The notes: generated by a model from the sequence alone, not told the origin. A DNA stretch of 64,000 nt from Thiobacillus sp. 65-1059 (GCA_001897675.1 MKUE01000005.1:1-64000); one strand, 5' to 3'. Counted from the first letter of the stretch, positions 23,635-32,860 are shown. Numbers and translations: made by a program.

Positions 23635-24669
23635 ATGTCACTGCCCCGCCATCCGTTCGCCTCCACAGCCTCGCTGGAACAAGGTTTTGCCGACGGACTG
23701 GCTGCGCTGCTGGAAAAGCATTCCGGGCTGGGCGTCTACATCCTCGTGCTGGCCAATGCCGCCTACGACGCCCGCCTGTGGGCGCTGCTCGCGCCCGCCC
23801 TGTCGGCGCGCCATGCCGAACATGCCGCCGCCCTCACGGCGGCGCTCCGGCACGGCCGGAAACTGAGCGAGCCGGACGACGACGTGCTGGTCTTTCTCAA
23901 GCTGCACGCCATCGGCTTTGCCCGCCTGGGAACCATGGAAAACCGCCGTACAGGGCCTTGGGAGGTGATGTTCAACCCGCTACGCGCCCTGCGCCCGCCG
24001 CGCATCAGCGGGATGGAATTCGACAGCCTGCAGCGCCCTTTCGATGCGGCGGGCTTCCATTTCAACAAACCGTTTCTTGCCAAGGAAATCTTCTGGGAGG
24101 GCAAACTGGCCGGCAGGCCGGCCCGCATCCTCTACAACAAGTTTCCCTTTGCCCGCCTGCACGGCCTGCTGGCGCCCGAACCGCTGCGCCAGGCGCCGCA
24201 GTTCCTCGCGCCGGAACTGCACGGCTGGGCTTGGGATGTCTGCGCGCAATCCGGCGTGCCCGGCCTGTGCCTCGGCTACAACAGCTACGGCGCCGGCGCC
24301 TCGGTCAACCATCTGCATTTCCAGAGTTTCGTGCAGGCGCAGCCGCTGCCGCTGCAGCATGCGTGCTTTACCCACAACGGCGGCGACAAGCCCTACCCGC
24401 TGCCCTGCCGGCGCTTCACCGACCCCACCGACGCCTGGCGCGAACTCGACCGGCTGCACCGGCAGAACACGCCCTACAACCTCGTCTACAGCCAGGCATG
24501 CCTGCATCTCGTCGCCCGCGTGCCGCAGGACAGCGAAAAACTGAGCGTCCAGTCGGCCGGCTACGGCTGGAGCGAAATGGCCGGTGCCGTCACGCTGTTC
24601 AGCCGGGAGGCGTTTGAAGGCTTGAGCGAGGCGGGGTTTGAAGCGGAACTGGCGGCTTTTGCGCCCTGA
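23635..24669 (+). CDS. HIT-like nucleotidyltransferase/phosphorylase family protein
   Basis: 344 residues. The motif VNHLHFQSF (H-x-H-x-Q, about residues 224-232) is the active-site signature of the GalT / Ap4A-phosphorylase branch of the HIT superfamily. No signal peptide. Such enzymes transfer or phosphorolyse nucleotidyl groups through the middle His. Substrate unknown; GDP-sugar or Ap4A phosphorylase are possible. It starts 18 bases after the DUF302 gene and converges on the phosphodiesterase gene. Confidence 0.7.
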   Translation: MSLPRHPFASTASLEQGFADGLAALLEKHSGLGVYILVLANAAYDARLWALLAPALSARHAEHAAALTAALRHGRKLSEPDDDVLVFLKLHAIGFARLGTMENRRTGPWEVMFNPLRALRPPRISGMEFDSLQRPFDAAGFHFNKPFLAKEIFWEGKLAGRPARILYNKFPFARLHGLLAPEPLRQAPQFLAPELHGWAWDVCAQSGVPGLCLGYNSYGAGASVNHLHFQSFVQAQPLPLQHACFTHNGGDKPYPLPCRRFTDPTDAWRELDRLHRQNTPYNLVYSQACLHLVARVPQDSEKLSVQSAGYGWSEMAGAVTLFSREAFEGLSEAGFEAELAAFAP

Positions 24670-24685
24670 GCCGGGTCGCCGGAGT

Positions 24686-25450
24686 CTACAGCTCGATCAC
24701 CTGCCCCTGCCGCAAGGCCTGCACGCCCCAGTCCGGCGCCGCGGCGCGCAGTTCGTCCATGATCGCCGCCTCGTTGCCGGGTTTGAGGTGGGTGATCCAG
24801 ACGTCCGGCCGCCCCTGCAACGCCTGCAATTCCGCCGCCAGCGAATCCGGCCAGTGATGCTTCGATACCCGGGCAATGCCGGCCAGCGCGTTCTCGAACG
24901 AGGTTTCGATGATGAGGTGGTGCAGGTCGGGAATCGCGTTGAGGGCGGCGACGAAGGCCTCGCTGTGCGTGGTGTCGCCGCTGAACGCCAGGCTGCCCGC
25001 CGCCGTCGCCAGATGGAGGCCGCACGCCGGCACCACGTGATTCGCCGGCAGCGGCCTGAAAGTGCGTCCCTTCAGGGTAAGCGCCGCGCCGAAATCCAGC
25101 GGAGAAAAGCGCAGCCACGGCGCCTCCACACGCGGAATTTCCCGGAAATCCGGCCACAGACGCCAGTTGAACAGGTGGTCGGACAACACGTCCAGCACCG
25201 CAGGCAGCGCATGCACCGTCACCGGCGTGCCGCGCAGGTCGCCGACGCTGTCGAGCAGGAGCGGCAGGCCCAGCACATGATCGAGGTGGGCATGGGTGAG
25301 GAACACATGGTCGATCTTCAGCAACTGTTCGAAGTCGAGCGTGGTGAGGCCGCTGCCGGCGTCGATCAGTACGTCGTCGTCAACCAGCAGGCTGGTGGTG
25401 TGGCGCCCGCTGCCGATGCCGCCGCTGCAGCCCAATACGGTGAGTTTCAT
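24686..25450 (-). CDS. class II-type 3',5'-cyclic-nucleotide phosphodiesterase (metallo-beta-lactamase fold)
   Basis: 254 residues. THAHLDHVLGLPLLLDS carries the metal-binding HxHxDH and the sequence context of class II cyclic-nucleotide phosphodiesterases; FSGDTTHSE and THLKPGNE supply further metal ligands. No signal peptide is seen. It starts only 17 bases after a CHASE2 adenylate cyclase gene on the same strand, so it most likely degrades the cAMP made by that cyclase. A general MBL hydrolase remains possible. Confidence 0.78.
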   Translation of the reverse strand: MKLTVLGCSGGIGSGRHTTSLLVDDDVLIDAGSGLTTLDFEQLLKIDHVFLTHAHLDHVLGLPLLLDSVGDLRGTPVTVHALPAVLDVLSDHLFNWRLWPDFREIPRVEAPWLRFSPLDFGAALTLKGRTFRPLPANHVVPACGLHLATAAGSLAFSGDTTHSEAFVAALNAIPDLHHLIIETSFENALAGIARVSKHHWPDSLAAELQALQGRPDVWITHLKPGNEAAIMDELRAAAPDWGVQALRQGQVIEL

Positions 25451-25467
25451 CGCTGTTTTGACCGTGG

Positions 25468-27684
25468 CTATTTGCTTGTGTAGACGAACACGCCGTCCCA
25501 GTCGGCCGGGGGCGGCTGCGTGCGGAAATGCGCAATGCGCTCAAGGTAGACATCGTACAGCGCGCGCGGCGCGCGGGCGTTGAGCGCGACGAGCGCTGCC
25601 TCGGCGGCAGCCCAGTCCTGCGCCTGGTAGCGCGCGAATGCGGCCTCGAAATCGGCGGCATCGCGGCGCACCGATTCGGCAAGCTCGGCGTCGAGTCCCA
25701 GCGGTTCGTAGATTGCCACCGGGTTTTCCTTGCCCTTGACGCGCACGTCGTCGACCTTCATGAAGGCGTGCGCCGGATCGGCGTCGACCGTGGACTGGGT
25801 GGCCAGGATGCCGACGCCGTATTGCTTGGTGATGCCTTCGAGGCGCGAGCCGAGGTTCACCGCGTCGCCCATCACCGTGTAGGCCATGCGGAACTCGGAG
25901 CCCATGTTGCCGACGCTCATGCGCCCGCTGTTGACGCCGACGCCGATCCTGACTTCCGGCCAGCCGCGCGCGGCGAACTCGCGATTGAGCTGCGGCAGCG
26001 CGGCCTGCATGTCGAGCGCGGTCTGCACCGCGCGGCAGGCGTGGTCGCTCAAATCGACCGGCGCGTTCCAGAACGCCATGATGGCGTCGCCGATGTACTT
26101 GTCGATGGTGCCGCGCTGCTGCTGCACGATGCGCGTCATGGTCGACAGGTAGGCGTTGAGCACTTCGGCGAGTTCGGCCGGCGGCAGCTTTTCGGAGAAG
26201 TTAGTGAAGCCGCGGATGTCGGAGAACAGCACCGTCATCTCGCGCGACTGTCCTTCCATCGTGTAGTGCGCGGGGTTCCGGCTCATTTCGGCCGCCAGTT
26301 CGGGCGGCACGTACTGGCCGAACAGCTTGGTGATCTGGCGCTTGCTGCGGGTGGCGGCAAAAAAACCGTAGGCAGTGTTGAGCGCATACAGGCCGAACAG
26401 CGTCAGCATCGGCGCCGCCATCGGCACCACCATGAAGCGCGACCACGCTGCGCCATAGGCGGCCAGCAACAATGCCAGCAGCGCAATGCTGGCAGCCAGC
26501 CCGATGGCCGGCCCGAACCGCAGCAGCACCGCCGTCAGCAAGGCGCCCAGCAGCAGCACGGCGACCAGCCGCGCGTCGTCCGCCCACGGCGGCGTGGCGC
26601 GGGTGGTGCCGTCGAGCATGCCGGCGATCAGGTGGGCATGGATCTCGACCCCTGGGAAGGCGTTGGAAAACGGCGTCACGCGCAGGTCGGCCAGTCCCGG
26701 CGCGGTCGAGCCCAGCAGCACGATGCGGTTTTCCAGCTGCTCCAGCGGCGCCTTGCCTTCCAGCACCCGGGCCGCCGAAATGTAGGGGAAAGGCGCGCCG
26801 GAACGGTACGGCACATGCACGCTGCCGTCCGCGCTGAGCGGGACGCGAAGGCCGCCCACTTCCACCCACGGCGCAGCATACTGCCGCCCCAGCAAGGTCT
26901 GCCGGTCGACGCCGGCCTGGAGCGGATCGCCGCCGAACGCCACCCGCAGGGTGGCGGCCGACAACGCCAGGTAGTAGCCCGCGCCATAGCGGCTGACCAG
27001 ATTCATCTGGCGCGCCGTGCCATCCGCGTCGGCCCGCATGTTGAAAAATCCCGCGCCCTGGGCCGCGTTCTGGAAAACCGCCAGGTTCGCGCCGTAGCCC
27101 GTGGGCGCCGGCATGCCCGGCTGCAGCGGCGCGAACGCCGCGGCTGGCAGGGACGGCGGCGGCAACGCGCCGGTTTTGTCGTTACCGTAGCCCTGCGGAA
27201 TGAAGTAATAGCCCAGCGACAGCGGGCGTTCGGCGAGCATCTGCGCAAAGCGGGCGTCGTAATCGAGGCGCGGCGCGAGCCGTTCGAGCGCGGCCCTGAA
27301 GTCGCGGCTACCCGCCAGATCGCGCTGCGCCAGCTGTTGGAGGGTAGCGAGCCCCGAACTGGTGTCCGGCTCGGCAAACACCACGTCGAAGCCGACCGCC
27401 GCCACGCCATAGCGGTCGAACAGCTGACCCACCAGCGCGCTCATGGTGTCGCGGCTCCACGGCCAGCGGCCGAGGCTTTTCAGGCTGGCCTCGTCGATGT
27501 CGAGGATGGCGATGCGGTCGTCCGCCCCGCTTGGCGCGGTGCGCTTCAGCCAGGCGTCATACAGCCAGGCCTCGGCGCGCTGCATCGGCGCGATGTGGAT
27601 CAGCCCCGCGACATGCGCGGCCATCAGCAGGACAAACAGCGCAGACAGCCCGGCCTGCGCCAGCCTGGACAAACCGCGCTTCAC
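25468..27684 (-). CDS. CHASE2-domain class III adenylate cyclase
   Basis: 738 residues. One N-terminal TM, a periplasmic CHASE2 sensor (about 30-340), three TM segments (about 350-435), then the cyclase domain. Both metal aspartates are present (VLFSDIRGF and GDAIMAFW), as are the transition-state residues in VNLGSRLEG. The purine-selecting pair looks like Lys (DKYIGD) and Thr (YTVMGD), which points to ATP. It makes cAMP in response to a periplasmic signal. It overlaps the M48 peptidase gene by 4 bases and is followed by a likely cAMP phosphodiesterase. Confidence 0.92.
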   Translation of the reverse strand: MKRGLSRLAQAGLSALFVLLMAAHVAGLIHIAPMQRAEAWLYDAWLKRTAPSGADDRIAILDIDEASLKSLGRWPWSRDTMSALVGQLFDRYGVAAVGFDVVFAEPDTSSGLATLQQLAQRDLAGSRDFRAALERLAPRLDYDARFAQMLAERPLSLGYYFIPQGYGNDKTGALPPPSLPAAAFAPLQPGMPAPTGYGANLAVFQNAAQGAGFFNMRADADGTARQMNLVSRYGAGYYLALSAATLRVAFGGDPLQAGVDRQTLLGRQYAAPWVEVGGLRVPLSADGSVHVPYRSGAPFPYISAARVLEGKAPLEQLENRIVLLGSTAPGLADLRVTPFSNAFPGVEIHAHLIAGMLDGTTRATPPWADDARLVAVLLLGALLTAVLLRFGPAIGLAASIALLALLLAAYGAAWSRFMVVPMAAPMLTLFGLYALNTAYGFFAATRSKRQITKLFGQYVPPELAAEMSRNPAHYTMEGQSREMTVLFSDIRGFTNFSEKLPPAELAEVLNAYLSTMTRIVQQQRGTIDKYIGDAIMAFWNAPVDLSDHACRAVQTALDMQAALPQLNREFAARGWPEVRIGVGVNSGRMSVGNMGSEFRMAYTVMGDAVNLGSRLEGITKQYGVGILATQSTVDADPAHAFMKVDDVRVKGKENPVAIYEPLGLDAELAESVRRDAADFEAAFARYQAQDWAAAEAALVALNARAPRALYDVYLERIAHFRTQPPPADWDGVFVYTSK

Positions 27685-28634
27685 CGAATGCGGTAGAAAC
27701 GGTCGGCCAGTTCCTTGCCGCGAACGGCATCGAAACGCCCATCCACGGCTTCACCCAGCGCAGCGAGCCGATCGGCCGGATGCGGATGGGTTTTGTAGAG
27801 CAGGCTGGTGCGGTTGTCCTTGGCGGGCAGCCCCGCCATGTCCTGCAGCACTTCAGGCAGGCCCCACGGGGTATAGCCCGCGCGTGCGGCATACACGACA
27901 CCGATGCGATCGGCCTCGAATTCGGCATTCTTGTCGAGCCCGCGCGCCATGATTTCGGCGCCGTTGCCGATCAGGTTCTGCACCGCCTGATCGCTGTCCT
28001 TCGCCTTGCTGCTGGCAACCTGCCCCAGCGCGCCGATGAGGCTGGATTGTTTCAGCACCTTGAGATGATGCTTCTGGCTGACATGGGCGATTTCATGCCC
28101 CAGCACGCCGGCCAGTTCGGCCTCGTTGTTGAGACGCCGGTACAGGCCCTTGGTCACGAACACGTAGCCGCCGGGCGCGGCGAAGGCGTTGATGTCTTCG
28201 GTATCGAGCACGCCGAAGTGCCAGCCAATATCCTTGCGCCCGCTCTGCAGCGCCACCCAGTTGCCCACCAGGTTGACGTAGCGTTGCAGTTTGTCGTCGC
28301 GCACCAGCGGCACCGCGCCCAGCAGGTTGCCCGAAATCTGCTTGCCGATGCGCGTTTCCTCTTCGGGGGTGTAGTCGCCGAACAAGGCAAACCCCAACTG
28401 CCGGGCATCGATTTTCTGTTTGGCCGGAGGCGGGGAGGCGGCGGCGCCTTGCGCCGTCGCGGGCGCCTGGCTGGGCGTCTGCGCCGGCTGCTGTGCGGGC
28501 GCCGGCTGGCTTTGCTTGTCCTTGTTCAACTCCTGCTTGACGCGCTCCTCCAGCAATTTCCCCAGATCGAGCCCGGCGGACACCCCGCTGAAAGAAGCCA
28601 GCGACAACGCCAATACCATCAGCTTGATTTTCAT
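27681..28634 (-). CDS. exported M48-family metallopeptidase
   Basis: About 317 residues with a signal peptide (MKIKLMVLALSLASF). A Gln/Pro/Ala-rich linker (about 40-75) precedes the peptidase domain with the zinc motif HEIAH and the third ligand in EFEADRIG. M48 enzymes of the BepA/LoiP kind act in outer-membrane protein quality control. The ATG at 28634 overlaps the SH3 gene stop (ATGA) and is preferred over one 15 bases upstream. Same transcript as the SH3 protein and the cyclase. Confidence 0.9.
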   Translation of the reverse strand: MKIKLMVLALSLASFSGVSAGLDLGKLLEERVKQELNKDKQSQPAPAQQPAQTPSQAPATAQGAAASPPPAKQKIDARQLGFALFGDYTPEEETRIGKQISGNLLGAVPLVRDDKLQRYVNLVGNWVALQSGRKDIGWHFGVLDTEDINAFAAPGGYVFVTKGLYRRLNNEAELAGVLGHEIAHVSQKHHLKVLKQSSLIGALGQVASSKAKDSDQAVQNLIGNGAEIMARGLDKNAEFEADRIGVVYAARAGYTPWGLPEVLQDMAGLPAKDNRTSLLYKTHPHPADRLAALGEAVDGRFDAVRGKELADRFYRIR

Positions 28635-29164
28635 CAGTTGTTCTCCCACGGCGACGACGCCTGCTGCGGTTTGGGCCCGGGCAAGCCCGGCACATTGACC
28701 GCCGCCAGGCCGGACTGGCCGGCAAAACTTCTGGCCTGCGCGGTCGTCACCGCCCAGCCATCCAGCCGCGCCAGTTCGTCGCCATTGAACCTAGCCTGCT
28801 TCAACTCTTCGTCATTCAGGCCGCGCAAACCGGCCACCGCGACCACGCGGCTGGGGTCCGACCTGGTGGTGGCGGCGCCCACCACGTCGCCCAGCCCCGC
28901 GCCGCCGATCCCGCCTGCCCCGGCGCGCACCGACAGCAGGCGGATCCAGCCGGTGGTTTTGCCCGAGCTCACGCGCAGCCAGCCGCCCTGCTTGGCGAGG
29001 ATGTCGACGCTGGCACCCTTGGCCGCGCTTCCCGCCACCCTGGCTGTTGCACTGGGTTCGCTGTAGAGCTTGTCGTTGCGCAGGACCGTGCCGGGCGCAG
29101 CCCAGGCGGCGGCTGCGGCAATGCACAGCGCCAGCGCGGCCGACGGAATCAAGAATTTTTTCAT
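28634..29164 (-). CDS. exported SH3-domain protein
   Basis: 176 residues. A signal peptide (to about AWA) is followed by a bacterial SH3 domain (about 23-80: VLRNDKLYSEPSATARV through GWLRVSSGKTTGWIR). The rest has a Gly-rich stretch and a helical segment (VAGLRGLNDEELKQARF). Bacterial SH3 domains bind peptidoglycan. It heads the operon with the M48 peptidase (ATGA overlap), suggesting a joint envelope role. Confidence 0.82.
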   Translation of the reverse strand: MKKFLIPSAALALCIAAAAAWAAPGTVLRNDKLYSEPSATARVAGSAAKGASVDILAKQGGWLRVSSGKTTGWIRLLSVRAGAGGIGGAGLGDVVGAATTRSDPSRVVAVAGLRGLNDEELKQARFNGDELARLDGWAVTTAQARSFAGQSGLAAVNVPGLPGPKPQQASSPWENN

Positions 29165-29247
29165 CGTGCGTCCTCTCCGTATGAAGCAAAACTGTATGGC
29201 CTGGCACCCGATGGCGCAAGCGCCTGCGATGACGTTATGATGCCGCG

Positions 29248-30042
29248 ATGAATTTCCTTGCGGCTTCCATCGAATCGCTCGGCGCCAAGGTCGCCGGCTG
29301 GTTCAGCGTCGGCTACGGCATGTTCGCCTTTCTGGCCCAGGCCGGTTCGCTGCTGCTGGAACGCGCCACCTGGAACCGTGCCACCTTCGACGTGGTGGTG
29401 AAGCAGGTCTACTTTACCGCGGTGCAGATTCTGCATGTTTTCCTCGGCTACGCGCTGGTCATTTCGTGGCTCATCATCTCCATCATCCTGTCCACCGCGC
29501 GCGACTTCGGCCTCACCGAATTCGCCAGCGAAATGACCATTCGCGTGCTGGTGCTGGAACTGCTGCCCTTCCTCACCGCACTCTTTATTGCCTTGCGTTC
29601 AGGCAGCGCCATCAACACGGAAGTCGCGCTGATGCAGGTCAATAACGAATTGGATGCGCTGGCGCATTGCAAGGTTCCGCCGATGCAGTTCGAGTTCCTG
29701 CCGCGGCTGATCGGCGGCGTCATCTCGGTCGTCACCCTGGCAAGCCTCGCCGGCCTGCTCGCGCTGCTGATGGGCTACCTCGCGATTTACGGCATGAACA
29801 CGGCGGGCTTTGCGCCTTTCACCCAGACCATCGCCAAGATTTTCGACTTCAAGATCATGGCCGGACTGCTCGCCAAGTGTGCGCTGTTCGGGCTGGCCGT
29901 CACCCTGATCCCGGTCACCGCCGGCCTGGAAACGCCGAAAAAGCTCTTCATGGTTCCGGTCTCCGTGTTGCGCGGCATGATGCGGGTGTTCTTCGCGATC
30001 GTGGCGATCGAGGTGGTGTCATTAGCGCTCAAATACGTCTGA
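29248..30042 (+). CDS. mlaE: MlaE-type lipid ABC permease
   Basis: 264 residues with about five TM segments and the MlaE-family central region (VLELLPFLTALFIALRSGSA, then EVALMQVNNELDALA). MlaE forms the membrane part of the MlaFEDB phospholipid transporter that keeps outer-membrane lipid asymmetry. It is the first gene of an operon with a shortened ATPase-like gene, an MCE (MlaD) gene and a lipoprotein gene. Usual Mla order puts the ATPase first, so this is a variant arrangement. Confidence 0.85.
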   Translation: MNFLAASIESLGAKVAGWFSVGYGMFAFLAQAGSLLLERATWNRATFDVVVKQVYFTAVQILHVFLGYALVISWLIISIILSTARDFGLTEFASEMTIRVLVLELLPFLTALFIALRSGSAINTEVALMQVNNELDALAHCKVPPMQFEFLPRLIGGVISVVTLASLAGLLALLMGYLAIYGMNTAGFAPFTQTIAKIFDFKIMAGLLAKCALFGLAVTLIPVTAGLETPKKLFMVPVSVLRGMMRVFFAIVAIEVVSLALKYV

Positions 30043-30491
30043 TCCCGTTTGCCGACCGTGCCGCACTGCTGGCAGCGGCCGCCGCCCTGCCCGACGACGT
30101 GGCGCGCGTTGCGCCCGACCTGCCGCTGCGTGCCAACCTGTCCGCGCTCGACAACATCGCGCTGATCCCGCTTTATCAGCGCCATTACAGCGCAGCGGAA
30201 TCGAACCGCCAGGCCGAGCAATTGCTGGCGCAGCTCGGCCATGCCGACATCGCGCCGCTGCGCGATCCCGACATGACGCCGGCGCAGCGCTTCATCGCCA
30301 AGCTGGCGCGCGCGCTCATCCTCGGGCGTCCCCGCCTGGTCATCGACCGCCCCGGCGCCATGCTTTACGATGTGCCCTACCCGGACTTCATCCGGCAACT
30401 GGCGGCGCAGCAGGAGATGGCCGGCACCTGGGAAATTTACGACTTCAGCTGGAACCAGGCTCTATACAACCAGGCACTTCATCCGGAATGA
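30039..30491 (+). CDS. degenerate MlaF-like ABC ATPase without Walker A
   Basis: About 150 residues if translation starts at CTG 30039, which overlaps the mlaE stop (CTGA); GTG 30099 is the alternative and no in-frame ATG is available. The sequence aligns by eye with the second half of an MlaF-type ATPase: NLSALDNIALIPLYQ, then LLAQLG, then LARALILGRPRLVIDRPG. The Walker A half is absent, the LSGG signature reads MTPAQRF, and the Walker B glutamate is Arg (IDRPG). The frame is intact and its TGA overlaps the ATG of mlaD, so it seems to be translated. It is either a decaying gene or a non-catalytic partner. Confidence 0.6.
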   Translation: MIPFADRAALLAAAAALPDDVARVAPDLPLRANLSALDNIALIPLYQRHYSAAESNRQAEQLLAQLGHADIAPLRDPDMTPAQRFIAKLARALILGRPRLVIDRPGAMLYDVPYPDFIRQLAAQQEMAGTWEIYDFSWNQALYNQALHPE

Positions 30492-31435
30492 ACAAACTGC
30501 ATTTCAAAGTGGGATTGTTTGCGGCGGCCTCGCTGCTGCTGGCGGGCGCCTTCGTCGTTTATCTGCTGCATGCGCGCGGGTTTTTCGAAGACACCTTCCA
30601 CCTGCAACTGGCGGCGTCGAGCGCCGACGGCGTCGCGCCCGGCGTGCCCATCGTGTTTTCCGGCATCGAAATCGGCCGCGTCACCGCGCTGGGGCTGAAC
30701 GACGACGGCGGCATCGTCATCCATGCCGAATTCCTCGGGCGCAACGCCAAATGGCTGAAGCAGGACAGCACCTTCACCCTGGACAAGCCCCTCGTCGGCG
30801 GCGCCAGGATCCGCGTCGACTCGCCCGACCTCGGCGCGCCCGCCCTGCCCGACCATTCCACCATGCTGCTGCTCACTTCCGACATCAGCAAGGAGATTCC
30901 GCTGCTGGTCGAACGGGTCAAGGCGATTCTGGCCAACGTCGAGCATCTCACCCGCAAGGATGGCGAAATCAACGCCACGCTGGCCAACGTGAAAACCGTG
31001 ACCGGACGCATGACCGGCGAATACGGCGTGCTCGAAGGCGTGCTCGGCAGTCCCGAGAAAGCCCGCGCCGTCACCGATTCGCTCGACAAGACCCGCGCCC
31101 TCATCGGCAAGCTCGACAGCCTGGCCCTGAAGGTGGACGGCATGGCCGGCAAGACCGATCAATGGCTGTTTGCGCCCGACGGCGTGGCCGAACACACGCG
31201 CGAATCGCTGGCCCAGGTGCGGCTGATGCTGAACGATGCGCAATCCAGCCTGAAGCAAGCCGACGCCCTGATGACGAACGCGGTGGCGATTTCCGCCAAC
31301 CTCAAGGACGGCACGCAGGATATCGCCAGGCTGCGCGCGGAGATCGACGATGCGGTGCGCAAGGCCAACGCGCTGGTCAACGAGATCAACAGGAAATGGC
31401 CGTTCGCGCGCGATCCCGAGGTGAAACTGCCATGA
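30488..31435 (+). CDS. mlaD: MCE-domain lipid transport protein (MlaD-like)
   Basis: 315 residues: N-terminal TM anchor (about 7-28), an MCE domain (about 35-115, with GVPIVFSGIEIGRVTALGL), and a long helical C-terminal part (about 130-300) that could form a needle or tunnel, as in PqiB/YebT-type proteins. It would carry lipids through the periplasm. Its ATG overlaps the degenerate ATPase stop and its TGA overlaps the lipoprotein ATG, so all four genes are translationally coupled. Confidence 0.88.
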   Translation: MNKLHFKVGLFAAASLLLAGAFVVYLLHARGFFEDTFHLQLAASSADGVAPGVPIVFSGIEIGRVTALGLNDDGGIVIHAEFLGRNAKWLKQDSTFTLDKPLVGGARIRVDSPDLGAPALPDHSTMLLLTSDISKEIPLLVERVKAILANVEHLTRKDGEINATLANVKTVTGRMTGEYGVLEGVLGSPEKARAVTDSLDKTRALIGKLDSLALKVDGMAGKTDQWLFAPDGVAEHTRESLAQVRLMLNDAQSSLKQADALMTNAVAISANLKDGTQDIARLRAEIDDAVRKANALVNEINRKWPFARDPEVKLP

Positions 31436-32106
31436 AGACCCTGCTTGCGCTCGCCGGCCTGCTCGCGCTCGCCGCCTGCGGCAGCGGCGGCCCGCCGCCG
31501 CCCGACTGGAAAACCGATGCAGCCGACCTGATCGGACGCTATCAGAAGCATGCGCTGAGGGGCGAAAACAGCCTGGCCGAACGCTATTTCCAGCAGGCCG
31601 TCGCCGCCACCGGCGGCGCCGGCCGCGTCGCCGAGACGGCGCGCCTGTGGCTGGTGCGCTGCGCCACCCGCCGCGCCATGCTGATCGACGATGCCTGCAC
31701 CGAGTATGCCGAACTGGCGCCGCTCGAACCCAACGCCGCCGATCAGGTTTACTACCATTTCGTCACCCTGCGCTGGGAAGCCGTCGCAACGGCCCAGCTG
31801 CCCAGCCAGCACCGCGACCTGGTGAGCGCGGCGGCCGGCAAGCGGCACGAGGTACTCGGCAGAATCGAGGATCCGCTGGCGCGTCTGCTCGATGCCAGCC
31901 TGCTGGTGATGCGCCGGGAAGCCGATGCCGCCACGCTGGTGCTGGCCACGGAAACCGCTTCCGCCCAGGGCTGGCGGCAGCCCCTGCTGACCTACCTGAA
32001 ACTGCAGGAAAAACAGGCCGCGGCCCGGGGCGACACCGCTGAGCAGGCCCGGCTTGCCCGACGCATCCAGCTGGTCGAGCAGAGCCTCGCGCCCGGCGAC
32101 AAATAA
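31432..32106 (+). CDS. lipoprotein of the Mla-type operon
   Basis: 224 residues with a lipobox LLALAACGSG (Cys about 16). The mature protein is helical with TPR-like pairs (LIGRYQKHALRGENSLAERYFQQA). It does not look like the usual PqiC-type auxiliary lipoprotein and I do not recognise a family. The ATGA overlap with mlaD says it works with the MCE protein, probably at the outer membrane. Confidence 0.75.
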   Translation: MKTLLALAGLLALAACGSGGPPPPDWKTDAADLIGRYQKHALRGENSLAERYFQQAVAATGGAGRVAETARLWLVRCATRRAMLIDDACTEYAELAPLEPNAADQVYYHFVTLRWEAVATAQLPSQHRDLVSAAAGKRHEVLGRIEDPLARLLDASLLVMRREADAATLVLATETASAQGWRQPLLTYLKLQEKQAAARGDTAEQARLARRIQLVEQSLAPGDK

Positions 32107-32335
32107 AACCCGCCTTCAAACGCGGACCATCGTTGCATTCCTCGACCGCATTCTTGCGCCGCATCGGGCGCCGGCCCGGACGACGCCGGCTTTGCGCGGC
32201 AACCCGGCGGGCATGCCTGCCGGGCCGCATTGACAAGCCTGCACGGCATGATTAACGTGCAGCCTCGGAGAATTTCTTCTTCGTACATACAAATAAGTTG
32301 TAACCCAACATTCAATCAATAAAGGAGGAGGTACC

Positions 32336-32845
32336 ATGAAATACACGTCAATCGCACTGGCCGCCCTGGCAGTATTCGCCACCGCTGCGCACGCTGCGCC
32401 CGCCATGATGTCTGCCGAGTGGACCGCGCAGGCTTGCGACGCCTGGAACAAGGACGCTGCCCTGACCGGTGGCCTGGGCGACAAGTGGATCAAGAACGAC
32501 AGGGAGCGCGGCTACAAGATCATTCACCTGTACCGCACCGACTGCGGCGAGGCAACCCAGACGGAACTGAAGATCGTCCACAAGGACGGCAAAGCCATGT
32601 GCGTCTACGGCGGCGCGGTGCAGAACGCCAAGATGGATCACGCGGTCGACTACACCATGCACGCCACCACCGAGCGCTGGAATGAAATGGGTGCGGGCGA
32701 ATACGGCCCGATGAAGGCAATGATGTTCGGCCGCCTCAAGTTCACCGGCCCGAAAATGGAAGCCATGAGCGTGATGGGGCCGTTCGAGGCCTTCCTGCGG
32801 CTGCCGGGAAAAATCCCCGGCGACCAGGCCTGCCCTGCCCACTAA
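32336..32845 (+). CDS. exported SCP2-like protein
   Basis: 169 residues, signal peptide cleaved about after AAHA. The mature part resembles sterol-carrier (SCP2) folds: WIKNDRERGYKIIHLYR, ELKIVHKDGKAMC and the closing GRLKFTGPKMEAMSVMGPFE. Three or four cysteines may form disulfides. A very strong ribosome site AAGGAGGAGG lies just before the ATG, and a strong terminator follows, so it is a highly translated single-gene unit. A lipid or hydrophobic ligand is inferred from the fold only. Confidence 0.7.
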   Translation: MKYTSIALAALAVFATAAHAAPAMMSAEWTAQACDAWNKDAALTGGLGDKWIKNDRERGYKIIHLYRTDCGEATQTELKIVHKDGKAMCVYGGAVQNAKMDHAVDYTMHATTERWNEMGAGEYGPMKAMMFGRLKFTGPKMEAMSVMGPFEAFLRLPGKIPGDQACPAH

Positions 32846-32860
32846 GCTTGCCGCAATCGT

